Positions 42,831 to 53,286 of a stretch of DNA of 64,000 nucleotides are shown here, piece by piece (position 1 is the first letter of the stretch; every line of letters begins with the position of its first letter). The DNA comes from Cardiocondyla obscurior. Its lineage: Eukaryota; Arthropoda; Insecta; Hymenoptera; Formicidae. Under the pieces are notes generated by a model that was not told the origin of the DNA, did not search any database, and worked only from the letters and a program-made list of their open reading frames with translations. The position numbers and the translations under genes are program-made. The DNA is taken from NCBI RefSeq assembly GCF_019399895.1, contig NC_091884.1, forward strand, positions 2,916,501 through 2,980,500. Direction: 5' to 3'.

Positions 42831-43718
42831 TCAATTTATAATAAGCCCCACTTCGCGAAGTTCCTCAATAATTGATAAAATCTCATTGTCGTGAGCGTTA
42901 TGGCCCGCGTAACGTGAGGCTTCGAGCAATCGAAGACGATCTACGAGCTCGTTTGGATCATCCCAATGAACATAATCGATTTTATTATTGTTTAATGTTA
43001 CAGCGTATGGTATACCCTGTCCAATTTTTTTACTCAGCACAGAAGCGATTATATTTTTATATTTGTGACCCTTGTTACTTTTTACTTGATTTTGAGAATT
43101 GTAGTCACGTTTATGTGCATTCGTTGCCATGAGTATACTTTTATAATTTTCTTTATCGATATCAGTATAACTGCTCTCATCGGGAAATCTCATGAAAATC
43201 AATTCGTAAAGTCCCACTGTTCCAGGATACTTTTTACCATCTATCAATATATTATCATTTTTATCTAAATCAACACGCTTGTTGCCAATCATCGTTCCAT
43301 TGTCGTTGAAATAAACTCCGTAAACGCTATCGATGTTAATAGATTTTTTTCCGCTCAAAACAGCGCCTAGATACTTTTGTCCCAACGGTCCATAATGAGT
43401 TTGAAGAGTCTTCCAACCTTCTGATGTTCGCAACTTTTGTCGAATAGATGTTACCAGCGGTTCGTCTGCGGTATCGAAAACGTCTTCAATGGAATGCGAG
43501 TGTGAACGTTCCCTTGATAAAAAAATTTGTTGTTGCACGAACTTAGGCGTCTCGTTTAATGTGGACGGTATGGTGTGTGATCGTTTTAACGCTGATTTAA
43601 TTGGAGTCGATGCTGTTATCGGTGACGTTGCATTTGATCGTTTCCGTTTTGGTGTCAATCTACATTCATCTTTTTCTTCTCCCAATAAAAATATCAATGA
43701 TGTATTTATTAAATCCAA
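42831..43718 (-). CDS. DUF8207-type protein of Polinton-like elements, 5' end uncertain
   Basis: The frame has 295 codons, with a Ser/Arg-rich start (TPKRKRSNATSP) and a conserved part: HYGPLGQKYLGAVLSGKK, VYGVYFNDNGTMIGNKRVDL and KYPGTVGLYELIFMRFPDE. I recall this arrangement from uncharacterised arthropod proteins annotated DUF8207; I cannot confirm the accession here. The frame begins with a TTG exactly where the large inverted repeat starts (43715-43718), so the natural N-terminus is missing or lies in an unseen exon. Function unknown. A capsid-related or DNA-binding role would be speculation. Confidence 0.6.
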   Translation of the reverse strand: MDLINTSLIFLLGEEKDECRLTPKRKRSNATSPITASTPIKSALKRSHTIPSTLNETPKFVQQQIFLSRERSHSHSIEDVFDTADEPLVTSIRQKLRTSEGWKTLQTHYGPLGQKYLGAVLSGKKSINIDSVYGVYFNDNGTMIGNKRVDLDKNDNILIDGKKYPGTVGLYELIFMRFPDESSYTDIDKENYKSILMATNAHKRDYNSQNQVKSNKGHKYKNIIASVLSKKIGQGIPYAVTLNNNKIDYVHWDDPNELVDRLRLLEASRYAGHNAHDNEILSIIEELREVGLIIN

Positions 43719-44590
43719 AAAAAGACTTCTCCAAAATCAAGATTCCCTCAAACAAAGATTTCCCAAAAAAAGAACCCCCCCCCCCTAAAAAAAACTCCGA
43801 AAACCAAAACTCCTCTCAAAAAAAGACTTCTCCAAAAAAATAATTCTCAAAAAAACTCCTACAAAAAGACTACAAAAAAAAGACTCCTCCAAAATAGAAC
43901 ATAAAATGTGTACATTAATATCAAATACTCTCTATAAAAATAATGAGATCAAATAATTGCGCCAAGAACCTAAAGAAACTAGAAAATTATATTTAAGCAA
44001 AATCAAGACTTCCCCAAAAAAAGACTTTCATCAATCAATATCAAATATTCTTTATAAAAATAATGAGATCAAATAATAGCGCCAAGAACCTGAAGGAGCT
44101 AGAAAATTTTAGAAATTACAAACCCATGTGAAACCGTAAAACGTAGACCTAGGTTCGCCCCGATGATAAAACGTAATTAACATTATAAACCCATGTGGAA
44201 CCGTAAAAACGTAGATCTAGGTTCGCCTCGATATGATATAACATGGTAATGTAAAGAAAGAAAATTATATTTAAGCAAAATCAAGACTCCCCCAAAAAAA
44301 GACTTTCATCAATCAATATCAAATATTCTTTATAAAAATAATGAGATCAAATAATAGCGCCAAGAACCTGAAGGAGCTAGAAAATTTTAGAAATAACAAA
44401 CCCATGTGAAACCGTAAAACGTAGACCTAGGTTCGCCCCGATGATAAAACGTAATTAACATTATAAACCCATGTGGAACCGTAAAACGTAAACCTAGGTT
44501 CGCCCCGATATGATATAACATGGTAAAATGTAAAGAAAAAAAAAACTTGGCGCTGCGAAACCAAATCTTTAAAATCGAAAAAAACATTCT
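43715..44590 (+). repeat. Large inverted repeat, left arm (about 0.87 kb)
   Basis: It starts CCAAAAAAAGACTTCTCC and ends in ...AAATCTTTAAAATCG. The right arm (44978-45836) is its inverted copy with small differences. Inside the arm there are direct repeats of about 280 bases carrying AAACCCATGTG, CGTAAAACGTAGACC and GTTCGCCCCGATGAT. Confidence 0.9.
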
Positions 44591-44977
44591 TTAAAATTTC
44601 AAATTATAATTTTTTGCTTTTTACGATGTGCTATGCATCAGATTTTTGTAACCACACCGGATGTATATTAAGATAATACATCCGACAGTCCGCAGTCTGT
44701 AAAAGTGGGACGGCAAAAAATTTGCTGCATTGCGCATTTTCAATATATTTTTATTTTATATTAAACATATTTTTTATGTCATCACCCTTCTTGTTTTTTC
44801 TCCCTCACCCTCTTTCCATCTTTTTTTTAAGGAGGTAAAAAATTTGTTGCATTGCTGAATTTTAATATTTTTATTAAAATTCTTTACTTTTATTATTTTT
44901 TTTTACATTTTCTATTCAATATTTTTTTTTTTATTTTAAAGATTTGGTTCCATAGAGCCAAATTTTTTTTTTTTTTG
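44591..44977. other. Loop between the inverted-repeat arms
   Basis: AT-rich, with a small hairpin (CGGATGTAT...ATACATCCG, about 44660-44688) next to ACAGTCCGCAGTCTGT. A related stretch is found inside the P element near 13755-13910. No gene. Confidence 0.6.
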
Positions 44978-45836
44978 TTTTTTTCGATTTTAAAGATTTG
45001 GTTTCGCAGCGCCAAGTTTTTTTTTCTTTACATTTTACCATGTTATATCATATCGGGGCGAACCTAGGTTTACGTTTTACGGTTCCACATGGGTTTATAA
45101 TGTTAATTACGTTTTATCATCGGGGCGAACCTAGGTCTACGTTTTACGGTTTCACATGGGTTTGTTATTTCTAAAATTTTCTAGCTCCTTCAGGTTCTTG
45201 GCGCTATTATTTGATCTCATTATTTTTATAAAGAATATTTGATATTGATTGATGAAAGTCTTTTTTTGGGGGAGTCTTGATTTTGCTTAAATATAATTTT
45301 CTTTCTTTACATTACCATGTTATATCATATCGAGGCGAACCTAGATCTACGTTTTTACGGTTCCACATGGGTTTATAATGTTAATTACGTTTTATCATCG
45401 GGGCGAACCTAGGTCTACGTTTTACGGTTTCACATGGGTTTGTAATTTCTAAAATTTTCTAGCTCCTTCAGGTTCTTGGCGCTATTATTTGATCTCATTA
45501 TTTTTATAAAGAATATTTGATATTGATTGATGAAAGTCTTTTTTGGGGGAGTCTTGATTTTGCTTAAATATAATTTTCTAGTTTCTTTAGGTTCTTGGCG
45601 CAATTATTTGATCTCATTATTTTTATAGAGAGTATTTGATATTAATGTACACATTTTATGTTCTATTTTGGAGGAGTCTTTTTTTTGTAGTCTTTTTGTA
45701 GGAGTTTTTTTGAGAATTATTTTTTTGGAGAAGTCTTTTTTTGAGAGGAGTTTTGGTTTTCGGAGTTTTTTTAGGGGGGTTCTTTTGGGAAATCTTTGTT
45801 TGAGGGAATCTTGATTTTGGAGAAGTCTTTTTTTGG
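44978..45836 (-). repeat. Large inverted repeat, right arm (about 0.86 kb)
   Basis: Inverted copy of 43715-44590. Its outer end (45836) is followed by unrelated T-rich sequence, so the arm boundary is sharp on both sides. Confidence 0.9.
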
Positions 45837-46368
45837 AAGAGTCTTGATTTTACTTAAAAAGTTTGTCGAGAATGCTTTTCGCGCGCTTATACTTGGCGCT
45901 TTTTATACCTTTTTTTAAAAAGGTAATTTTGAGGAGATTTCATTCATTTTGTAGTTTATAATCAACAATATTAATGTACACATTTTACGTTCTATTTTGT
46001 TAAAATTTTTTTTTAGTCATTTTGTAGTTTTTTTGTGGATTTTTTTGGGGGAAAATTTTTTTGGAGAAATTATTTTTGGGAGTATTATTTTTGGTTAAAA
46101 TACACATTCTGTTTTATTTTGGGAAGAGTAATGTTGAGGGGTTATATCAATAGAGACACGTTAGTATTTTGCGTTTTACATATAACATGCAGCAAAACTA
46201 ACCATGTTATTACACTACATGTCATTTATTCTTAGCTATCTTGAGATTTTCGGATTTTAACAACAATCCAACCAATCGCTTTCTAAATAGGTTCCGTTTA
46301 AAGCTTGTATATTATTGATTGATTTTTTTCCAGAAAATTTTTGACATATATAATAGAATGGGCCCCAT
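45837..46368. other. T-rich spacer with arm-like fragments
   Basis: TGTACACATTTTACGTTCTATTTTG near 45980 repeats a piece of the right arm (45648). No gene supported. Confidence 0.45.
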
Positions 46369-46707
46369 CCAACGCCCATTCTCGTGAGACGCACCAAATT
46401 AATACTTTTCGTCTCTCCGTTGCAATGTTACATTTAACACCTCTAACGTTTTTATAAAAATATTGGTCTCAGGCGCACAGCAGCCTTTTGTCGGCGCACA
46501 GCAGCCTTCTGTCTGCGCACAGCAACCAATATTTAAAACCAACGCCCATTTTTGTGAGACGCACTAAATTAATACTTTTCGTCTCTCCGTTGCAATGTTA
46601 CATTTGAGACCTGTAACGTTTTCATAAAAATAATGGTCTCAGGCGCTCAGCAACCTTTTGTCGGCGCACAGCAGCCTTCTATCTGCGTACAGTAACCAAT
46701 ATTTTAA
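46369..46707 (-). repeat. 170-bp direct duplication at the 3' side of the Helitron-like element
   Basis: Copies 46369-46538 and 46539-46707 both start CCAACGCCCATT and each contain a triple GCGCACAGCAGCC-like motif. That motif is also the core of the 24-bp array at 54590-55501. Confidence 0.85.
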
Positions 46708-46919
46708 TTATTTCGCAAAATTTCCTATTCAAAGATATTAATATTTTCTCATTCCATCATTGTTATTAATCATTACGCAAGGTTTCTTATTCAGAGCTAT
46801 TGAGATTCTTTTTTTTAGCAAAATTTTCATAAATGTCTAAACTAACTATCAATCAGATTTTATTTTATTTTTTTAATTTAATAACTTATTGGTCCATGCT
46901 TGCAATTTGTTAAATAAAT

Positions 46920-49900
46920 TTATTTTTTATCAATCTTTTGTAAAAAAAGTATATAAAGATCTTTAGCACCTCTGGGCCATTGTCTTTTTTTAATTCGCTC
47001 ATTATCTATTTCAATCCAACTATTAGATTGTCTACAAATACTTCTATAATTTCCTTCTTCAATACTTGAACCAAAATGAAATATAGCATTCATAACTTTA
47101 TATGATTTTTCAGCTATTAATACTGTAGCCGTTGGAATCTGAGATATATTACATCTACGTTTTGCTTTTACGATTTTTTCGTTTTTTAACGAAAATATTG
47201 CAAAATGAATAATAATTATATCTTTTGTCAACGTTAATTCTTTTTTAAACAATACACTATTTCCTGTACAATTATCACAAAATCCGTTATCAGTTTGATA
47301 CCAATGAGAGTATGTAACATTAAATAAATCTTGTAGATTATAGCTCTGTTTGTTAAAATTAATAATAGGTATCGAAATAAATAAATTATTAGAACTAATT
47401 GTTTTTGTATATTGACACGTAACACATCGAATAGTAGAAGTTATTTCATGCTCTACTGACTCTCTTATACACTCGTACCTTGTACACAAAGTTGTTAAAA
47501 ACTTGATTCCATCTAGTTTTATATTCATCGAAAACGATTCTCCTAAATCTTGTCGAACATCATATGTATTTAAATTACTCATTCCATATTCATACCTATG
47601 CATTAACATACGTAGAATATTTGATTTATCACAATTAAGCAGTTGCTTTCTAATAGGACTTAAATGAAATAGACATTGTATAACCGTATTAGCGTAACAT
47701 ACAACATTTTCTGTATTTTCAAAACCACGTAAAACCCAAGTGGTATTTATTTGTAACATTTGATTTTGCTGACCATTCTCTTGAACGGCTTCGACTAGTT
47801 TAGATTGTATCCATAGAATATCTTTCACTTTGATACGACGTTCCTTTTGCATAGTAATTATTTCTGCCTCTGGTTTGTACTTATATTTTAGTCGATTGTA
47901 CTCGTCAATAGCTTTTTCGTCAGCTGTCACTTTGGAAGGATCAAAGTTAATCAAATGCAATCCTTCCACAGTTGTTACTCGAGACAATGCAACGTAAGAT
48001 TGACCACAATTAAATATAGAATTGCCTATATCAATAACAGCAGTCTGTAAACTCAATCCTTGACTTTTATGAATAGTTATTCCATAACTCAGACACAGTG
48101 GAAATTGTTTTCTTACAACAAATGCTTTATCCACCACTTCAAATTTAACGTTTACTCTTTCTATCAAATATTCTAATCCTGAAGGTAAAAGCAATTTAAT
48201 TTTTTCCACACAATCAGTAGATATATCTCGTACAACTGAAACTACTGTAGCTATTGTACCGTTCACCAGACCCAATGTAGCATCGATATTACGCCTTATC
48301 ATAACTTTTGCTCCAATTTTAATTACAATTTCTTTTGAAAGTCCAGCAGTTTTAGAATTATCATCGTCATTATTCGATAATACTTTTAATACTTTTTTTT
48401 TTAAATATGAAGTACAGTCAATTGTATCTTCAGCAATTAGTAATATCTCTTTTGAATCAATGCGACTTAACATAGCTGTATTGAGAGCGTCACACATATG
48501 ACGTGCAGGTAGTAGACAAACAGCGTCCGATGAACACTTATTAATAAAATCGCATAATTCCTTTAATCTGGATTCCAAAGAATCACCTTTAAAAATTATT
48601 TTTCTATTTTCAAGTACGACACGATCAGTCGTTGTCAATGTACCAATACGAATTCTTGACAACAATTGCCTATATGTATCGTCTTCTCGCTGACGCATAT
48701 TAATCGTCAATTCATCGTAATGAAATAACGTAGACCACAAATTAATAGCAGTTATAGAACCAATGCATTTGTTAATTTTATCATTTGATAATTGCGCAAA
48801 AATACAATCTTCACGTACAGGAGGCAATTGAAGTAAATCGCCAAATAAAAGAATGTGTTTTTTACCGAACCAACCATCTTCAACGTCATTTGTATCAAAT
48901 ATTTCTGTCAATCGAAAATGTATATACATTAAAACCAAATTTGATATCATTGACACTTCATCAATTACAAAGAGAACAACTTCTTTAAGTTCACTTCGTA
49001 AAACTTTTAATACATGATTAGACAATGGTTTATACTTTGAAGTCTGACCATGTTCAACAGGTAATTGAAGTAATCTGTGAACAGTCAAACCATCAATGTT
49101 AAACGCTGCTATACCAGTAGGTGCTGCTAAAGCGGTATCTTTGTTGAGATTATGTTTAATCCAACATTTAATCGTTTTAATTAAGAAACTTTTTCCAGTT
49201 CCACCTTCTCCACTAACATATAAACGTAATATCGAATCTTTCGACCTTACCGTATCAATGACTCTATCAAATACTCTTAGTTGATCCGCATTTAATTTTG
49301 CTATCATTTCTGAAACATCGATATTATCTATTTTCTCACCAAGATCTCTAAAATCTTGCATCGCTTCACCAGCTTCTATATTTTGAATACCAATCGGATT
49401 ATCAGGATCATCCTGAGACACATTCTTTTGTTGTAATTCTTCATCAACTTGCTGAACCAACTGTTTTGCATTTTCAAATGCTTTTTGCAATTCTTGTACT
49501 TTTTCATGATATTGCAATGCCCCTGTAAGATGTAATTTTGCTTTTTCAAATGCTTCTGCATAAGTGTCACAATTATCTTTAAGATCGTTTAAATTTCGCC
49601 ATGGTTTAAACATAAGCAGTAAAGAAAAGAAGTAATCTTCGGGCTGTGTTTCAACATTGTATTTATAGTGATTAATAAGACATGCACATCGTCGTCGTTT
49701 AAGAAAATGTTTATTATCTATTTTATAATATTCAATTAATTTATTCTTTGGCTCCGTTGTCGTGACATCATACCACTTTGCAAACTCGTAAAGAGACACT
49801 GATTCCAATTTTTCCACTCTATTTGGATAATAATCATCTACTAAAGCCGGACAAAATAAATCTGTGGATTCTTCATCTAGAGCTTCAATCTCTTTACGAC

Positions 49901-52574
49901 TTTTTAATTTTTTCTGTCGTATACGATTAACGTTCAACCATTTAATAGTAGTATTACGATCAGTTCCATATAAAGGAATACTCATTAATGTATCTGCAGC
50001 TTCAAGAGCTCCACATTCCCTATTAGTTATAGATCGTAAACCATAATTCCACAGAACACTGGCCAATGATTTATTTTTATTATTTTTAAAACTCTCAAGA
50101 TCGAAGTTAGATAACTCACTTTTACCCGCTTTATTTACATACTTAGTAACATACCATGTAAGCAAGGTCGACTTTTCACCAATAAATTGTATATCCATAT
50201 TTCCTTCCCATGCAGTAAGAAGCACGGGATTATAATCATTAATATCAACTTCATCTTCTGTTCTAGGAAGATCATACAATCTACTTTTATGTTTCAATTG
50301 CTTTCTACCTGCTATTGCAGTTGCTACATCTCTCATATACAATGTTTCAGTAACAGGTCGTGGAAATCCAAAACGACACCTACGAATAACTTTTCGTCCT
50401 ACTTTTTTCGATCGTAAACAATAATCATTATGTCTGTGTCGTTGATGTTTATCAACACGACCGTACAATAATGGTGCAATATTTTTATCTGGCTTTTTGC
50501 AGCTAATGTATTGCGAAATAAATTTTAAAACTTCTTCTACAGAAGATTCTCCAAAAATTGGTGGATTTTTTATCCAAATTAATAAATGAAAATGTTGTAT
50601 GCCTCTACTTTGATATTCTCGTCGCCAAAAATAGTGCGTTACTTCTCCGATCGGAAAATCTTTCGAACAAATAAAATCTATCATCGCTCGAAATTTATTA
50701 TCAAGAAATCTCGACGTTGATACAGGATCTTTAGCAACAAGTACACTAGTACTCAACGAAGAATCTTGCCATCCATTAACTTCACGAATATATTCACCTA
50801 AATCGTCCCATAACCATTCACTAGGACTTAACGTTAAGAACCATGTTGCAGGTCCGTAGTGTCGAGCCATACAATCTAAATCGCTTCTTGGTCGACGCCA
50901 ATATTGCTCTGTATTTCGAAGTACGGAAAATATAGTATTTAAATTGGACTCCAACAGTTCTTTCGACATAGCTTCTAAATATTCCGCAGCCGTATAACGG
51001 CTTCGTGGATCAATTATATTCATTTTATGATAAATTCCACGACTTAACTGACGAATATTTGCTCTATTTAACAAATAAAATAAGTATTGTTGATTCAGTC
51101 TAAATTGTGGATGCTTAGACATCAAACGACATTTAATAAATTCATGTTCTTCAAGTTTGTTTGGTCTTTTTTCATCATATTGTCCATTTTTACCGAATGG
51201 ATATAAATCTGGAAAACACATCAAATCCAAATTCTTTTCACGATTATCCAAAGGTACATCTTGAATTTTTAACATTTGATACAAAGCAGTTGCAGTTTTA
51301 TTTTCTTTTTTTTCATATAATGGATATATAGTATATTGCTCGTAGTAACTCTCATTGTCATCTTTTTGAGTCAACATAGCCTTGCGCTGATGTAATTGAA
51401 CTTCATCATCTGTCATCTTTTGCGTTTGCAAATTGGAATTATTTAAAACATTTTCTTCATTAAATGGAGCTTCTGCATCATTTTTTGTTTCTTGTGCCTG
51501 AAATTCTACGTTATTAAGACTTCCTAAATTTAATTGAACATGTGTTATGGGCAGTACAATGCCAGAATATAAAAAGTTATGAACTTTCAACCATTTTAAA
51601 GCTTGATATATTTTTTTTAAATCCACTAAATCTTCCCAAATAATTTTTGATTTAGTTGGAATATTTCTAACTAAGATACATAATTCGTGATTTAAATTTA
51701 TTGGATCAATTTTTGAACATAATTTATTAAAAGTTTCTTCTAAAGGAATTGGTAAGTGAAAAGTTGAACCTTTAACTTTTTGTATTTTTTGTCTTTCTGG
51801 AATTACCTTATGAAAAACTGTTCCCATTTTAACTACAGTCTGAAAAGCTTTAGCTCTCTGTATAAGTATTTTCTCAAATTCATTAAGAGAAGATATACAC
51901 TCCGGTACATCATTTGCGAATAAATTATTTAGAATACAATAAGCAGGTAACAGTCCGCTACGAAATTTCTTATCACAATAATGACATATGTATTCAGGAT
52001 TAATTTTTTGTTGATTTACATATGCCATTAAATCGTTCCAAATTGGATTACTTCTACGTGTTTGAACTTTATTATTATTAACTTTTGAAATATTTTTCTT
52101 GTAACAAAGTCTTTCACACGATATACAAATATATCGTGGTGTATCAAAAGAACGTTTCTTCAAAGCTTTAAACGCATTTTGATATTTTGAAATAACATCA
52201 TCATCACTCATAATTGTATCACTTTGCTGATGCTTGTATATATCCGCTAATTCTTGTGCTGAACGTATAATTTCCTGTAGTTTATCAACTTCACCACAAG
52301 TTAATGCTTCGTCCAACTGTAACATTTTTTGATAAGAGCTATATAGTTGGTAAAGCATACGTCTAATATATCTCACTTTTGGGAAATGCGGTGATAATAA
52401 TTGAACTGGAATAAACATAGCTTTACAAAGATTTAAATTAATGTAACAGCTATGTGCGTGACCCTTTTTAGCATTTTCTAAATTTTTGTAAAAAATTGTT
52501 ACAGTGCAATCGTAAATTCTTTGCATTAGTTCCGGAATTTTCCTCAAAGTACATTCATTTATAGCTTCTAACAA
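46920..52574 (-). CDS. Helitron Rep-PIF1 helicase with C-terminal USP-like domain, 1884 aa
   Basis: In order: a Cys-rich N-terminal zinc region (CISCERLC, later CHYCDKKF); the Helitron N-terminal and Rep domain with HUH motif (GIQHFHLLIWIKN) and two-tyrosine motif (YVTKYVNK); a PIF1-like helicase with Walker A (GEGGTGKS), Walker B (VIDEVSM), GDLLQLPPV, and late motifs THKSQG-type (TIHKSQGLSLQ) and YVALSRV; and, from about residue 1609, a ubiquitin-specific-protease-like domain with a Cys box (ENVVCYANTVIQCLFHL) and two CxxC pairs (CVTC, CDNC). The His-box Gly-His-Tyr reads GNY. It would nick, unwind and roll the element. The frame is uninterrupted, but upstream frames suggest the true start lies further 5'. 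Confidence 0.88.
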   Translation of the reverse strand: MLEAINECTLRKIPELMQRIYDCTVTIFYKNLENAKKGHAHSCYINLNLCKAMFIPVQLLSPHFPKVRYIRRMLYQLYSSYQKMLQLDEALTCGEVDKLQEIIRSAQELADIYKHQQSDTIMSDDDVISKYQNAFKALKKRSFDTPRYICISCERLCYKKNISKVNNNKVQTRRSNPIWNDLMAYVNQQKINPEYICHYCDKKFRSGLLPAYCILNNLFANDVPECISSLNEFEKILIQRAKAFQTVVKMGTVFHKVIPERQKIQKVKGSTFHLPIPLEETFNKLCSKIDPINLNHELCILVRNIPTKSKIIWEDLVDLKKIYQALKWLKVHNFLYSGIVLPITHVQLNLGSLNNVEFQAQETKNDAEAPFNEENVLNNSNLQTQKMTDDEVQLHQRKAMLTQKDDNESYYEQYTIYPLYEKKENKTATALYQMLKIQDVPLDNREKNLDLMCFPDLYPFGKNGQYDEKRPNKLEEHEFIKCRLMSKHPQFRLNQQYLFYLLNRANIRQLSRGIYHKMNIIDPRSRYTAAEYLEAMSKELLESNLNTIFSVLRNTEQYWRRPRSDLDCMARHYGPATWFLTLSPSEWLWDDLGEYIREVNGWQDSSLSTSVLVAKDPVSTSRFLDNKFRAMIDFICSKDFPIGEVTHYFWRREYQSRGIQHFHLLIWIKNPPIFGESSVEEVLKFISQYISCKKPDKNIAPLLYGRVDKHQRHRHNDYCLRSKKVGRKVIRRCRFGFPRPVTETLYMRDVATAIAGRKQLKHKSRLYDLPRTEDEVDINDYNPVLLTAWEGNMDIQFIGEKSTLLTWYVTKYVNKAGKSELSNFDLESFKNNKNKSLASVLWNYGLRSITNRECGALEAADTLMSIPLYGTDRNTTIKWLNVNRIRQKKLKSRKEIEALDEESTDLFCPALVDDYYPNRVEKLESVSLYEFAKWYDVTTTEPKNKLIEYYKIDNKHFLKRRRCACLINHYKYNVETQPEDYFFSLLLMFKPWRNLNDLKDNCDTYAEAFEKAKLHLTGALQYHEKVQELQKAFENAKQLVQQVDEELQQKNVSQDDPDNPIGIQNIEAGEAMQDFRDLGEKIDNIDVSEMIAKLNADQLRVFDRVIDTVRSKDSILRLYVSGEGGTGKSFLIKTIKCWIKHNLNKDTALAAPTGIAAFNIDGLTVHRLLQLPVEHGQTSKYKPLSNHVLKVLRSELKEVVLFVIDEVSMISNLVLMYIHFRLTEIFDTNDVEDGWFGKKHILLFGDLLQLPPVREDCIFAQLSNDKINKCIGSITAINLWSTLFHYDELTINMRQREDDTYRQLLSRIRIGTLTTTDRVVLENRKIIFKGDSLESRLKELCDFINKCSSDAVCLLPARHMCDALNTAMLSRIDSKEILLIAEDTIDCTSYLKKKVLKVLSNNDDDNSKTAGLSKEIVIKIGAKVMIRRNIDATLGLVNGTIATVVSVVRDISTDCVEKIKLLLPSGLEYLIERVNVKFEVVDKAFVVRKQFPLCLSYGITIHKSQGLSLQTAVIDIGNSIFNCGQSYVALSRVTTVEGLHLINFDPSKVTADEKAIDEYNRLKYKYKPEAEIITMQKERRIKVKDILWIQSKLVEAVQENGQQNQMLQINTTWVLRGFENTENVVCYANTVIQCLFHLSPIRKQLLNCDKSNILRMLMHRYEYGMSNLNTYDVRQDLGESFSMNIKLDGIKFLTTLCTRYECIRESVEHEITSTIRCVTCQYTKTISSNNLFISIPIINFNKQSYNLQDLFNVTYSHWYQTDNGFCDNCTGNSVLFKKELTLTKDIIIIHFAIFSLKNEKIVKAKRRCNISQIPTATVLIAEKSYKVMNAIFHFGSSIEEGNYRSICRQSNSWIEIDNERIKKRQWPRGAKDLYILFLQKIDKK

Positions 52575-52591
52575 TTTTTGATATCGTTCGA

Positions 52592-53017
52592 TTAGAAGCG
52601 GATCATTAACTTTACATAAAGTACCGCATAACCACGATTTTTTGCTCGAGCTTCTACCAAAGGTAACGTATTAACGATTTGTCCTCTCGTGTTTAACATT
52701 AAAGGTTCCGTTACATTAACTTTGGATGAATTAATATCACAATACGTCGAATCAACGAAATAATTTTCAGACGAAGCTGTATGTCTAGATATACCACAAA
52801 ATGCACTTATTTTGTCATCAACTGTAATACATTCTGCAGCAACAGACAAACAAGTTTCAGATCTATTTTTGAGTTTAGCTAATATTTTATACATATCACG
52901 AACAAAAGTATCTCTAATATTGAAACACCACCGAACAATTTGTTCTGCTTTCAATCTTTTTTCAATATAAGATTTATTACTATTAGTAATACCTTGTTTG
53001 TATAAAATATGTATCAC
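52592..53017 (-). pseudogene. Upstream part of the Helitron protein, shifted frame (A)
   Basis: A 141-codon frame ends 18 bases before the Rep frame and has no start context. It reads like an N-terminal helitron segment (AEQIVRWCFNIRDTF, CGISRHTASSENYFVD), with coding-like composition. It probably belongs to the same polyprotein, separated from the Rep frame by an indel. I recognise no domain. Confidence 0.45.
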
Positions 53018-53043
53018 ATATGTCTCAAAAGAATTATGAGTTC

Positions 53044-53286
53044 TTAAATAATTTGTGGATCTAAATTTTGCATATTTTTTAAAATATTTTTGACAGGATT
53101 ACACTTTTCCACTGCAACTGTGTACTCTAATATTTTTTTCTGGTAGTATTGCTTATTATAAAGCCACTTACGCTCTGAGTGCAACCTGTAGAACGCTTTT
53201 TGTTTTTTTTGCACATGCTCTGAATTGAAAAAATAAAATATTCGTTTTCGTAAATGTTCTTTTTCTTTATTTTTATGTATAGACAT
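53044..53286 (-). pseudogene. Upstream part of the Helitron protein, shifted frame (B)
   Basis: An 80-codon Lys-rich frame, ATG at 53283 or so, with HLRKRIFYFFNSEHVQKKQ. It lies in a third phase between the Ulp1 frame and frame A and overlaps the end of the Ulp1 frame. It is either the true start of the Rep protein or another slip in one long frame. Confidence 0.4.

Larger units (their letters stand above)
35213..43714. mobile_element. Polinton/Maverick-like element, partial
   Basis: A PolB gene, a retrovirus-like chromodomain integrase, a DUF8207-type protein and several small genes lie together, and all but PolB are on the minus strand. PolB plus this type of integrase defines Polintons. 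The packaging ATPase, Ulp1-type maturation protease and capsid genes that usually complete such elements are not found between these genes. The right side ends at the large inverted repeat (43715). The left side probably includes the 115-aa gene split by Gypsy. I cannot identify the terminal repeats securely. Confidence 0.7.
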
